10,065 bases of DNA from Pirellulales bacterium. Its GTDB lineage: Bacteria; Planctomycetota; Planctomycetia; Pirellulales; JAICIG01. Under the pieces are notes generated by a model, which was not told the DNA's origin, ran no database searches, and saw only the letters and a list, made by a program, of their open reading frames with translations. Shown here piece by piece: positions 1 to 6,109 of the stretch (position 1 is its first letter; each line of letters opens with the position of its first letter). The position numbers and the translations under genes were made by a program. The stretch is from contig JAICIG010000293.1 in assembly GCA_025924495.1 (NCBI GenBank), forward strand, positions 1-10,065, given 5' to 3'.

Positions 1-109
1 CCCAGATTGGGTTTTCGATAGCCGCCAGTCGAGCGCCGAGCGATTGATAAACCTGCGTCCGGCTAGCCGGATTGATCAGGACGACATCGAGGCGGCGATT
101 GCTGAGCAT
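1..109 (-). CDS. Cobalamin-binding radical SAM protein, N-terminal fragment (runs off left edge)
   Basis: An open frame starts at ATG 109-107 and stays open to the window edge (36 codons). An in-frame TAA two codons upstream rules out an upstream extension. The peptide has a short basic lead, then a beta strand DVVLINPASR (residues 8-17), then VYQSLGARLAAIENPIW (20-36). This matches the opening of B12-binding-domain radical SAM proteins, where a 'LxNPxxR' strand is followed by 'xxxxLxxxxxxxEPPxW'. Such proteins carry an N-terminal Rossmann cobalamin domain and a later CxxxCxxC cluster motif, which here would lie outside the window. Members methylate unactivated carbons or do other radical chemistry. 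The gene lies about 135 bp downstream of the sugar dehydratase on the same strand, so it may belong to that operon and modify the same sugar. The family call rests on 36 residues recognised by eye. No strong ribosome binding site is seen. Confidence 0.6.
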   Translation of the reverse strand, partial: MLSNRRLDVVLINPASRTQVYQSLGARLAAIENPIW

Positions 110-111
110 TG

Positions 112-145
112 CTTACGGATACCTGAGCGAGGTGTTATCCGTAGG
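112..145 (-). promoter_or_regulatory. Hairpin just upstream of the radical SAM start codon
   Basis: TACGGATA at 114-121 is the exact reverse complement of TATCCGTA at 136-143, with 14 nt between, and the flanking 112/145 bases also pair. On the minus-strand mRNA the 3' arm ends a few bases before ATG 109-107, so the stem would cover the place where a ribosome binding site should be. The 5' arm overlaps the first copy of the neighbouring palindromic repeat by four bases. It could tune translation of the radical SAM gene or simply be part of the repeat cluster. Only the pairing is seen; the role is inferred. Confidence 0.35.
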
Positions 146-221
146 TTATGCTTTAGCATAACAGCCGTTTTGTGGCCCTCGTTATGCTGAAGCATAACCT
201 ACGCTGAAGGCATAACCTACG
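140..221. repeat. Cluster of three REP-like palindromic repeats
   Basis: A 23-nt unit at 140-162 begins CGTAGG and continues into the near-perfect palindrome GTTATGCT-TT-AGCATAAC (145-162). An inverted copy at 181-203 has the same palindrome with GA in the centre and ends in CCTACG; it differs from the reverse complement of the first copy at one base. A third, partial copy at 203-221 has the inverted-copy orientation and one inserted G. Each full unit folds on itself (8-bp stem) and the two full units can pair with each other. The cluster fills the space between the dehydratase stop and the radical SAM gene and is more AT-rich than its surroundings. It resembles dispersed REP-type intergenic palindromes. 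No transposase is nearby. Confidence 0.75.
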
Positions 222-243
222 GGTACGGCCTACGAGGATTTGT

Positions 244-1467
244 TCAAGAGTTGTCTGTTTCCTGTCCCGGCAGAGCGTTGAGCAGCGAGCAGAGAGTTTC
301 GATGCTCTCTTTCGGCAAGTCCGGGTAATTGCCAATATAAAAACCGTAAAAGTGGACATGGTCTACGCGCGGATAAAGGTGCGAATCGTCGCGACCTAAA
401 TAGCGTTGCACGTAGGGCTGCCGTAGTTGGTTACCGCCGCCAGCCGTTCCCCGCCGGAATTCGACGCCCAGCGATCTCAACAAGTCCATCACTTGCTGGC
501 ACAGCACGGGATCGGGGCGCCTGAGAATCAGCGTGAATGCATAATTGCAGCTGCCTGCCGTGGCGAAGTCGGTCTGATACTTTTCCGGATCGAGGTTCGC
601 CAGGAACAAGGCCAGGTTTTCGGTCCTGACGTCGTTGTTTTGATCGAGACGTTTGAGCTGGCTGCGCCCTAGCACCGCATTGATTTCCGTACTGCGCACA
701 TTGTAGCCGGGGAACGCGAACAGGAATTCGGGGTTCAAGTCGGGATGCTGTTCCCAATACCACGCTTTGAGTTCATCGCGGCTTAGCTCCCGCACCATGC
801 CGTGCGAGCGCAACATCCGCACCGTCTCGTAGAGACAATCGTCGTCAGTCGAGATCATGCCTCCTTCGATGGTCGTAATATGGTGCGCGTAATAGAACGA
901 GAAGTTGGACATCAGACCGATCGTACCCAGCTTGCGCCCCTGGAACGTGGCGCCATGCGATTCGCAAACGTCCTCGATCAACGGAATATTGCGTGCTTTC
1001 AACTCATCAAGCAGTCGCTGGGTCAGGGCGTTGTAGCCCATCACGTGCGTCAAGAAGACGGCCCGCGTCCGCGAACTGAGCTTGCTCAACACCTGCTCCG
1101 TGTCCATGCCGAGCGTGCGGGGATCGATATCGACAAAGACGGGTTCCAGGCGGTTGTGAATCACCGAGGCGATATCGGAGACCCAGGACAAGGCCGGCAC
1201 GATGACTTCGCCTTCGCCGTACAGTTCGCGCAGCGCCGCCATGCTCAACAAATTGGCCGACGAGCCCGAGTTGACGAAAACGCTGTATTTCACGCCCAAC
1301 CAGTCGGACCATTCCCGTTCGAAGGCTCGCACCTGGCTCGATTGCGTCAGGATGGGATCGTCTTGTTGCAGCAAGTCGATAACCGCATCCAAGTCGGCGC
1401 GAGCGATATTGTTTCGCATCAAGGGCCAGTCAAGGCTGGGCAACGACGGACGCAGGGCAATGCTCAT
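244..1467 (-). CDS. DegT/DnrJ/EryC1/StrS-fold sugar enzyme with His replacing the PLP lysine; probable ColD-like 4-keto-6-deoxysugar 3-dehydratase
   Basis: This 407-residue protein has the full fold-type I architecture of nucleotide-sugar aminotransferases: NSGSSAN (66-72, phosphate binding), IEDVCESHGA (164-173, with D166 facing the pyridine nitrogen) and SFYYAHHITTIEGG (190-203). In aminotransferases the SFxxxK motif places the Schiff-base lysine at residue 195; here it is histidine. The same replacement defines the PLP/PMP C-3 dehydratases ColD (colitose) and RfbH/E1 (3,6-dideoxyhexoses), which remove the C-3 hydroxyl of a nucleotide-linked 4-keto-6-deoxysugar. The cysteine cluster that holds the [2Fe-2S] centre in E1 is not seen, so the ColD type, which needs no reductase, fits better. 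The start ATG overlaps the TGA of E1-beta by one base, and AAGGGG lies 8 nt upstream. The nucleotide and sugar are not predictable. The family is sure; dehydratase rather than aminotransferase is a residue-based inference. Confidence 0.88.
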   Translation of the reverse strand: MSIALRPSLPSLDWPLMRNNIARADLDAVIDLLQQDDPILTQSSQVRAFEREWSDWLGVKYSVFVNSGSSANLLSMAALRELYGEGEVIVPALSWVSDIASVIHNRLEPVFVDIDPRTLGMDTEQVLSKLSSRTRAVFLTHVMGYNALTQRLLDELKARNIPLIEDVCESHGATFQGRKLGTIGLMSNFSFYYAHHITTIEGGMISTDDDCLYETVRMLRSHGMVRELSRDELKAWYWEQHPDLNPEFLFAFPGYNVRSTEINAVLGRSQLKRLDQNNDVRTENLALFLANLDPEKYQTDFATAGSCNYAFTLILRRPDPVLCQQVMDLLRSLGVEFRRGTAGGGNQLRQPYVQRYLGRDDSHLYPRVDHVHFYGFYIGNYPDLPKESIETLCSLLNALPGQETDNS

Positions 1468-2561
1468 CAGAAGGGCCCCTTGAATTCAAGAGCTTTGAGA
1501 TCCTCGCGCTCGGCCGGAAGCCAGCCGGCGCCTCGTCCGCGAACCATGTCGTGCGCAGTCGCAGCAATCGTGCGCGCGCTTGGGTAATAATCCGCTTCCA
1601 GGTTGGGCGCCGTCGGGCAGGTCGCCGGTGCAAAACCCAAACGCTGCACGCGTATGTCGCGCTCGCCCTGCAGTCGTTCGATTGCTTGCGAGACGATTTC
1701 CGCGCTCGCGCCGCACGTCGTCCAGCCATTGTCGACGACGCACAGGCGGCCCGTCTTGCGGACCGACTCGACGATCGTGTCGATGTCGAGCGGACTGAGC
1801 CAGATCGGGTCGATCACTTCCGCATGCACGCCGATCTCTTCCAGATAACGCTGTGCCCGCAAGCATTCGACCTGCATGTAAGAAATGCCGACGAGCGTGA
1901 TGTCGTCGCCTTCCGCCGTGATGCGAGCTTTGCCCGGCGACACGCAGTAGGGTAATTCAGGAACCGGACCTTGCTGGAAGTGCAGCATGCGGTGCTCGAC
2001 GTACATCACCGGATCGTTGTCGCGGATCGCGGCGATCAGGCAGCCTTTGGCATCGTAGGGCGTGGCGGGCGCCGCCACCTTCAGGCCCGGCACGTGCATG
2101 AAGAAGGAATACAGCCCTTGCGAGTGCTGCGCGCCCTGGCCCCAGCTTTTGCCGATCATCGAGCGGACGACGAGCGGCACGGAGACCCGCCCGCCGTACA
2201 TATAGCGGCTCTTGGCGGCCACGTTGATCAGCTGGTTCATGGCCAGCATCAGAAAGTCCATGCGAATGTGCACGTGGATCGGCCGCATACCGGCCATTGC
2301 CGCGCCAATGGCCACGCCCGTCATGGCGTCTTCGGCCAGGGGCGTGCCGAACACTCGCTCGGGACCGAACTTGGCCGCCAGGCCTCGCGTCGTGCCTTGG
2401 ATCGCCTTGGGATCGTCGACGTCGAGGCCGAACAACAGCACCGACGGATCTCGCTCCATTTCTTGTTCGGTCGCTTCGCGCACGGCGTCAACGTAGCTGA
2501 TGCGACGCGAAGTTAACGGTTTTGAAGCGGCAGCGGGCGAGCCGAGAACGGCGGATGGCAT
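1467..2561 (-). CDS. TPP-dependent 2-oxoacid dehydrogenase E1 component, beta subunit (sugar-cluster type)
   Basis: A protein of 364 residues. It is the transketolase-like half that, with the alpha subunit, builds the TPP site of pyruvate, branched-chain-oxoacid or acetoin dehydrogenase E1. Visible motifs are VFGTPLAEDAMTGVAIGAA (70-88; E77 is the glutamate expected to activate the TPP aminopyrimidine), AMNQLINVAAKSRYMYGG (107-124), GQGAQHSQGL (141-150; H146 active-site region) and PGLKVAAPATPYDAKG (158-173). The C-terminal transketolase domain ends with an extra basic tail and KGPF. The start at 2561 is chosen because homology begins soon after it, it lies one base after the alpha stop, and GAGG sits 9 nt upstream. 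The frame stays open to 2858, but that part reads through the alpha gene and is not protein-like. No E2 or E3 is seen. The coupling to a sugar dehydratase suggests carboligation onto a ketosugar rather than central metabolism. Confidence 0.9.
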   Translation of the reverse strand: MPSAVLGSPAAASKPLTSRRISYVDAVREATEQEMERDPSVLLFGLDVDDPKAIQGTTRGLAAKFGPERVFGTPLAEDAMTGVAIGAAMAGMRPIHVHIRMDFLMLAMNQLINVAAKSRYMYGGRVSVPLVVRSMIGKSWGQGAQHSQGLYSFFMHVPGLKVAAPATPYDAKGCLIAAIRDNDPVMYVEHRMLHFQQGPVPELPYCVSPGKARITAEGDDITLVGISYMQVECLRAQRYLEEIGVHAEVIDPIWLSPLDIDTIVESVRKTGRLCVVDNGWTTCGASAEIVSQAIERLQGERDIRVQRLGFAPATCPTAPNLEADYYPSARTIAATAHDMVRGRGAGWLPAEREDLKALEFKGPF

Positions 2562-2562
2562 G

Positions 2563-3504
2563 TCAGGCGGCCTCAACAACATCGGCAAGCAGCATCTCGG
2601 GCTGCGGATAAGGACTTGTCTCGGCAAACGCGAATGCCGTCTGAATCTCGGCTTCGACCTCGGCTTCGATCTCGCGGCGGCGTTCAGGTTCGACCATCGC
2701 CGCGATGTGGGCGACCTGGTCGTTCTCAACCCAGGGCTGCGCCTCGGCGGCGGAGCGATAGCCCAGATGGAAATCTTCGTTCGGGCCGACGTGTTCTTTC
2801 CAACGATACGTCTGGCATTCAAAAAAGAACGGGCCGGGCTGGCCCTCGCGCAAAGCACTCACGACCGCGGTCATGCGCTCGTAGAATCGCAAGGCGTCGT
2901 TGTTCTCAATTCGCTCGGCTGGCATCCCATAGGCGGCCGCTCGCTCCGCAATGTTCTGCCGCGCCTGCCGTTGGCGTTGATGCGTGTGGATTGCATAGCC
3001 GTTGTTTTCGCAGACAAAGACAATCGGCAACTGCTTGAGCGCGGCGAAATTAAGACTTTCGTGAAACACGCCCTCTTCGGTGGCGCCGTCGCCAAAGAAG
3101 CTCACGACGATTGCGTCTTTACGCTGGCATTTCAACGCATAGGCGTAGCCGACCGAGTTGGCAATGGTGGTGCCGACCACGGCCGACGTGCCCATCATGC
3201 CGGCGGCCGTATCGATCAGATGCATCGAGCCCCCTTTGCCCCCGGTACAGCCCGTCGCCTTGCCATAAAGCTCGGCGATCATCTGCATCAGGTCGCCCCC
3301 CTTGGCCAGATACAGGGCATGGCCCCGGTAGGTGCCGAAGACCACGTCCTCTGGCGACAGCGCCTCGCAGGCGGCGACCGAAAGCGCCTCTTGTCCGATC
3401 GATAGATGGACGGGGCTCTTGATCTTGTCGGTCGAGTAGACTTTGGCGATCTCTTCTTCAACCCGCCGAATGCGGTACAGAGATCGGTAGAATTTCGCGT
3501 ACAT
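2563..3504 (-). CDS. TPP-dependent 2-oxoacid dehydrogenase E1 component, alpha subunit (sugar-cluster type)
   Basis: A protein of 313 residues, short for the family and close to acetoin-dehydrogenase-type alpha subunits. Motifs in order: VHLSIGQEAL (32-41), FGTYRGHALYLAKGG (56-70), GKGGSMHL (89-96), and the TPP/Mg motif GDG (138-140) with 26 residues to NN (167-168) in CENNGYAIHTH. The loop that reads YRxxGHS in ordinary E1-alpha is YRWKEHVGPNED (233-244) here; the His is kept but the phosphorylation-loop serines are missing. With beta it should decarboxylate a 2-oxoacid and carry the hydroxyalkyl unit on TPP. I chose ATG 3504 because homology begins there at YAKFYRSLYRIRRVEEEI and GGGAGG lies upstream, though with a long spacer. 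An ATG at 3552 would add 16 unlikely residues with no ribosome site. The stop is one base before the beta start, so the two are translationally coupled. Confidence 0.9.
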   Translation of the reverse strand: MYAKFYRSLYRIRRVEEEIAKVYSTDKIKSPVHLSIGQEALSVAACEALSPEDVVFGTYRGHALYLAKGGDLMQMIAELYGKATGCTGGKGGSMHLIDTAAGMMGTSAVVGTTIANSVGYAYALKCQRKDAIVVSFFGDGATEEGVFHESLNFAALKQLPIVFVCENNGYAIHTHQRQRQARQNIAERAAAYGMPAERIENNDALRFYERMTAVVSALREGQPGPFFFECQTYRWKEHVGPNEDFHLGYRSAAEAQPWVENDQVAHIAAMVEPERRREIEAEVEAEIQTAFAFAETSPYPQPEMLLADVVEAA

Positions 3505-3784
3505 GCTCTGGATCGGCCCTCCCTGGCGCGCAATACCGACGCAATGGCACATCCGCTTCGCAAGGGAAGCGAATAGCTCAGCCCGAGCCGACCGCTTTCA
3601 GCGGCGAAGCGGCGTTTGATGCCGTGCGGGATGCTCCGAGTCGCATCGGTGCTATCGGAGCCTTCGCCCTGCCAACACAGTCAGCGTTATCGGGCAATCA
3701 TCGCATCGGCGCCGCACCGTTCGGCCAATCAACCGAGAATGCGGCGTCTGCGCGGAGCATGATAACTCGGCAATTGCAACCGCC
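3505..3784. other. Intergenic gap between GT2 and E1-alpha; small hairpins only
   Basis: No convincing gene is found in these 280 bases on either strand. CGCTTC (3554-3559) and GAAGCG (3566-3571) form a 6-bp stem with a 6-nt loop, and CCGCT-TTC-AGCGG (3592-3604) a second small one. Neither is followed by a T run on the minus strand, so neither is a classical terminator. No minus-strand pair of -10 and -35 boxes with proper spacing stood out. The size of the gap, compared with the abutting genes on both sides, suggests that E1-alpha/beta/dehydratase may have its own promoter here, but I cannot point to it. Confidence 0.5.
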
Positions 3785-4648
3785 TCAAGAGCAGTTTGCG
3801 CTTGCGGCCGATAAACGAGGGCCGGGCTGTGGCGGAGTCAGGCCCCATTTGCTCAGCCAGCGCAGATACGAGCGGAAATGCTGCCAGGCATCGGCAGAAA
3901 GCAATTGGCGGCTAGCCCGCTGTTCGTGGTGATAGCAGTAAGTGTCGCCGTTGAACATTACCCGCCAGCCCGCTTGAGCGATGCGTGCACAGTAATCGAC
4001 ATCCTCGAAATACTTGACGAATCGCGGGTCGAATCGTCCTGCGGCCTGCGCGGCCTCGCGCCGTACGAACATAAAGCAGCCGGAAACCCAATCGCAATCA
4101 AAGTGTGCTTGCGGATCGCAATGGTTGTACAGGTATCCGTCGACGCTGCTAGCAAACAAGCGGCCTAACCCGAGCCGCCGCGCCGCGATGATTTGCGGGG
4201 TCTGAAAGCGACGGGCTGGGAAACCATAAGTGCCGTCGGGATGATACAGCCTACAAATACTGACGCCGCAGTCGGGATGGGCGTCCATGAACCGCACCAT
4301 TTTCGCCAGGCACGCCTCGCCCGGGTCGAAATGCATGTCGGTATTCATCAGCAAAACGTACGGCGCCGTGGCAGCATCGAGAATGCGGTTGAGATTGGCC
4401 CCGTAACCCAAGCGGGACGAATTTCTGAGCAGCTTCGTCTTCCAAAAGCCATTTGCCGGCGCTTCAATGCCATCCGCAGAGGCATTGTCGATGAGCAACA
4501 AACGCACGCGCAGGTCGCCCGCCGCCGCCGGCATGCTGCCGAGCAGCGGCCCGATGAAATGCCGCTCGTGCGTGTAGATCACGCCCACGTCCAGGTCAGC
4601 CGTGGACTGGATCGTCGTTGCGTTGAGCGACGGCGCAGAGGTAACCAT
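3785..4648 (-). CDS. Family 2 glycosyltransferase (rhamnosyltransferase/WbbL-like)
   Basis: A protein of 287 residues with the GT-A fold of inverting family 2 enzymes, which add a sugar from a nucleotide donor to a growing glycan on the cytoplasmic face of the membrane. After about 18 extra residues comes VGVIYTHERH (21-30), then LLLIDNASADG (50-60), NTDMHFDPG (102-110; the DxD-like donor and metal site), DWVSGCFMFVRREA (186-199) and FDPRFVKYFEDVDYCARIAQAGWRV (206-230; the ED acceptor-base region), then YHHEQRAS (239-246). This set is typical of WbbL-type rhamnosyltransferases, but donor specificity cannot be read from it. No membrane segment is seen. The start ATG follows directly after the TAG of the GT4 gene with no base between, so the pair is co-translated and probably acts in successive steps. 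Confidence 0.88.
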   Translation of the reverse strand: MVTSAPSLNATTIQSTADLDVGVIYTHERHFIGPLLGSMPAAAGDLRVRLLLIDNASADGIEAPANGFWKTKLLRNSSRLGYGANLNRILDAATAPYVLLMNTDMHFDPGEACLAKMVRFMDAHPDCGVSICRLYHPDGTYGFPARRFQTPQIIAARRLGLGRLFASSVDGYLYNHCDPQAHFDCDWVSGCFMFVRREAAQAAGRFDPRFVKYFEDVDYCARIAQAGWRVMFNGDTYCYHHEQRASRQLLSADAWQHFRSYLRWLSKWGLTPPQPGPRLSAASANCS

Positions 4649-5845
4649 CTAAGCCGCCTTTCGCGTGTCGGCCAAGCCGGGTGCGAGCGCCGGGGCGTGA
4701 TGACGAGGCCCCTGCGCCATCCCCGCGCCAAGATAAGAGGCAATTCTCTCCGCCACCTGATCCCAAGTACGATGAGCGACCGAGTCGCGGCGCGCCCGCA
4801 CCTTCAAGGGACTCTGCTCGGCCGGTTCGAGGCTGTCTTCAATGGCCGCCAGCCACTGGAATGGCGCATCGGCGAATCGAATTGACTGCGAAAGCTCGGC
4901 AAGATCGGCCAGCGGCGCAGAAACGGTAGGCAGCCCGGCCGCCAAGTATTCCAAGGCCTTGATTGGGTGCACGTACTGAGTCAGCTCGTTCAGTTCGAAC
5001 GGCACGAGTCCGACATCAAACCAGGCCGTGTGCGTCGGCAATTCTGCGTAGGGAACCGGACCCACATAGTGCACATTCGGGCGTGAAAAGAAGCCGCGCG
5101 ACCGCCGCGTGGCGTTCGGGCCTACCACCACGAACGACCACTCGGGACGGCGATCGGCCAGCCACTGGAGTAAGTGAAAATCGAGCCATTCGCCCACCGT
5201 GCCATGGTAGCCGATCACCGGTCCCTGCAGACGTTGCCGCCAGGCAGGCGGTTGGGCCGCACGGCCGACGGCAAATCGCTCTACCTCAACGCCATTCGGC
5301 GCCAAATGTACGACGGACGTGAACTTCCGCAGTCGCTCGACGAGCGCCTGCGAGGTGGCGAAAGTCAGATCGGCCCGCTCGACGATCGCCTGTTCCGCTC
5401 GCTCGATTCGCGCCTGGGTGCGGCCGCGATGAAACGCGGCATAGCGATCCATGCAGTCATAGACCACCAGGCTCGGCCGCGCCCTCTCCAGCAGAGCCTC
5501 GGCGAGCAGATTCGGAGCGCCGATCCACAGCGTCCAGGGCTCTTGCCCGTCAGGAAGCAGCGGCTGCAGTTGGTCGAACAGCCAGCGGCGATTGAATGAA
5601 TCGAGCGTCTTGGCGCCAAGCAGCGGCACGTAGCGCGGATTGATGACTGGAAAGGCAGGCAATTCCTCGCGATTGCCCGCCGCGCGCGAGAGTACACGCG
5701 CCGTATCGCTCAGGCGGATGGAACGCAATCCGACGGCGTTGACATATTTCAGCGCGCATCGCTCGGCGAATCTCGTTGCTAATTGCTGCGGGCGCTGACG
5801 GATCGTCCCCCAATCCACCGGCGCAAGATAAATCATTGACGTCAT
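4649..5845 (-). CDS. GT4-type glycosyltransferase (TuaH-like)
   Basis: A protein of 398 residues with a two-Rossmann GT-B fold. The N-terminal half opens with YLAPVDWGTIRQRPQQLATRFA, like TuaH and related surface-polysaccharide transferases, and includes VVYDCMDRYAAF (near 127-138). The C-terminal half has APNGVEVERF (near 182-191), VIGYHGTVGEWLDF (near 210-223), VVVGP (near 239-243) and HPIKALEYLAAGLPTVS (near 293-309), the donor-binding segment of GT4 enzymes. It should add a sugar to the lipid-linked glycan at the cytoplasmic face. The start is uncertain. ATG at 5845 and ATG at 5836 are both close to the first conserved strand and neither has a clear ribosome site. A TTG at 5881 would add 12 unconvincing residues. 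It is the first gene of the minus-strand set. Confidence 0.85.
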   Translation of the reverse strand: MTSMIYLAPVDWGTIRQRPQQLATRFAERCALKYVNAVGLRSIRLSDTARVLSRAAGNREELPAFPVINPRYVPLLGAKTLDSFNRRWLFDQLQPLLPDGQEPWTLWIGAPNLLAEALLERARPSLVVYDCMDRYAAFHRGRTQARIERAEQAIVERADLTFATSQALVERLRKFTSVVHLAPNGVEVERFAVGRAAQPPAWRQRLQGPVIGYHGTVGEWLDFHLLQWLADRRPEWSFVVVGPNATRRSRGFFSRPNVHYVGPVPYAELPTHTAWFDVGLVPFELNELTQYVHPIKALEYLAAGLPTVSAPLADLAELSQSIRFADAPFQWLAAIEDSLEPAEQSPLKVRARRDSVAHRTWDQVAERIASYLGAGMAQGPRHHAPALAPGLADTRKAA

Positions 5846-5905
5846 GCCGCGGAGATTACACACAGCTCGCGCTGCGGCCAAGACGAGTACCAGGAAGAGA
5901 GGTAG

Positions 5906-5920
5906 GGCGAGCCTCGCCCA
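5906..5920. other. GC-rich hairpin in the divergent intergenic region
   Basis: GGGCGA at 5906-5911 and TCGCCC at 5915-5920 are exact reverse complements around a 3-nt loop. The site lies about 60 bases upstream of the GT4 start. No T run follows on either strand, so it is not a normal terminator. It may be a 5' leader structure of the minus-strand operon. Confidence 0.35.
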
Positions 5921-5971
5921 AGGTGAATTCGATGCCGGGCGAGGGCCATCCTAATCAGGACTTACTTCCTC

Positions 5972-6000
5972 TTGACCCCTGGGGGGTTTGTCAGTTCAAT
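5972..6000 (+). promoter_or_regulatory. Possible sigma-70-like promoter for the plus-strand genes
   Basis: TTGACC (5972-5977, five of six to the -35 consensus) is followed after 17 bases by TTCAAT (5995-6000, four of six to the -10 consensus). The spacer holds an imperfect palindrome from TGACCCC (5973) to GTCA (5993) with a run of six Gs in the middle, which could be an operator. The site lies about 110 bases upstream of the GT39-like start, inside the only divergent gap of the window. The match is modest and could be chance. Confidence 0.3.
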
Positions 6001-6049
6001 ACGCAACCCTGATTGCGGGGAGCGATAGCAGGTCACATGCCGTTACGGA

Positions 6050-6070
6050 CTTCGGCGACGTTCGCCGAGG
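6050..6070 (+). promoter_or_regulatory. Strong 5' leader hairpin before the GT39-like gene
   Basis: TCGGCGA (6052-6058) and TCGCCGA (6062-6068) pair perfectly around a CGT loop. A T-G wobble and a C-G pair extend the stem to nine on the plus-strand RNA. It ends 39 bases before the start codon. No T tract follows, so it is more likely a stability or leader element than a terminator. Confidence 0.4.
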
Positions 6071-6109
6071 AGTTTAGCCTGCTCTCGGCGCCTCGCCCCG
6101 GTAATCGTC

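Noticed and set aside
2..187. Open plus-strand frame at the left edge
   Set aside because: It is open for about 60 codons but runs into the palindromic repeats, and the opposite strand has a recognisable radical SAM N-terminus with a proper start.
140..221. CRISPR array
   Set aside because: There are only two and a half units, in opposite orientations, with an unequal or no spacer; they are palindromic repeats and no cas gene is present.
802..1587. Long plus-strand frame of 261 codons
   Set aside because: It lies antisense to the conserved dehydratase gene, and its His/Arg/Gln-rich translation is typical of antisense shadows in GC-rich DNA.
2562..2858. N-terminal 99-residue extension of the E1-beta frame
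   Set aside because: The frame is open, but it overlaps the conserved E1-alpha gene, its translation is Arg/Pro/Ser-rich and unlike any E1, and a coupled ATG with an SD-like GAGG exists at 2561.
2500..3405. Long plus-strand frame of 301 codons
   Set aside because: It is antisense to E1-alpha, which has complete family motifs, and the translation shows no family pattern.
2563..3552. E1-alpha start at ATG 3552
   Set aside because: The 16 extra residues are unlike the family, there is no upstream ribosome site, and a better-placed ATG lies at 3504.
3624..3932. Plus-strand frame of 102 codons in the gap before E1-alpha
   Set aside because: It runs into the GT2 gene in antisense, has low-complexity Ala/Arg/Ser content and no ribosome site.
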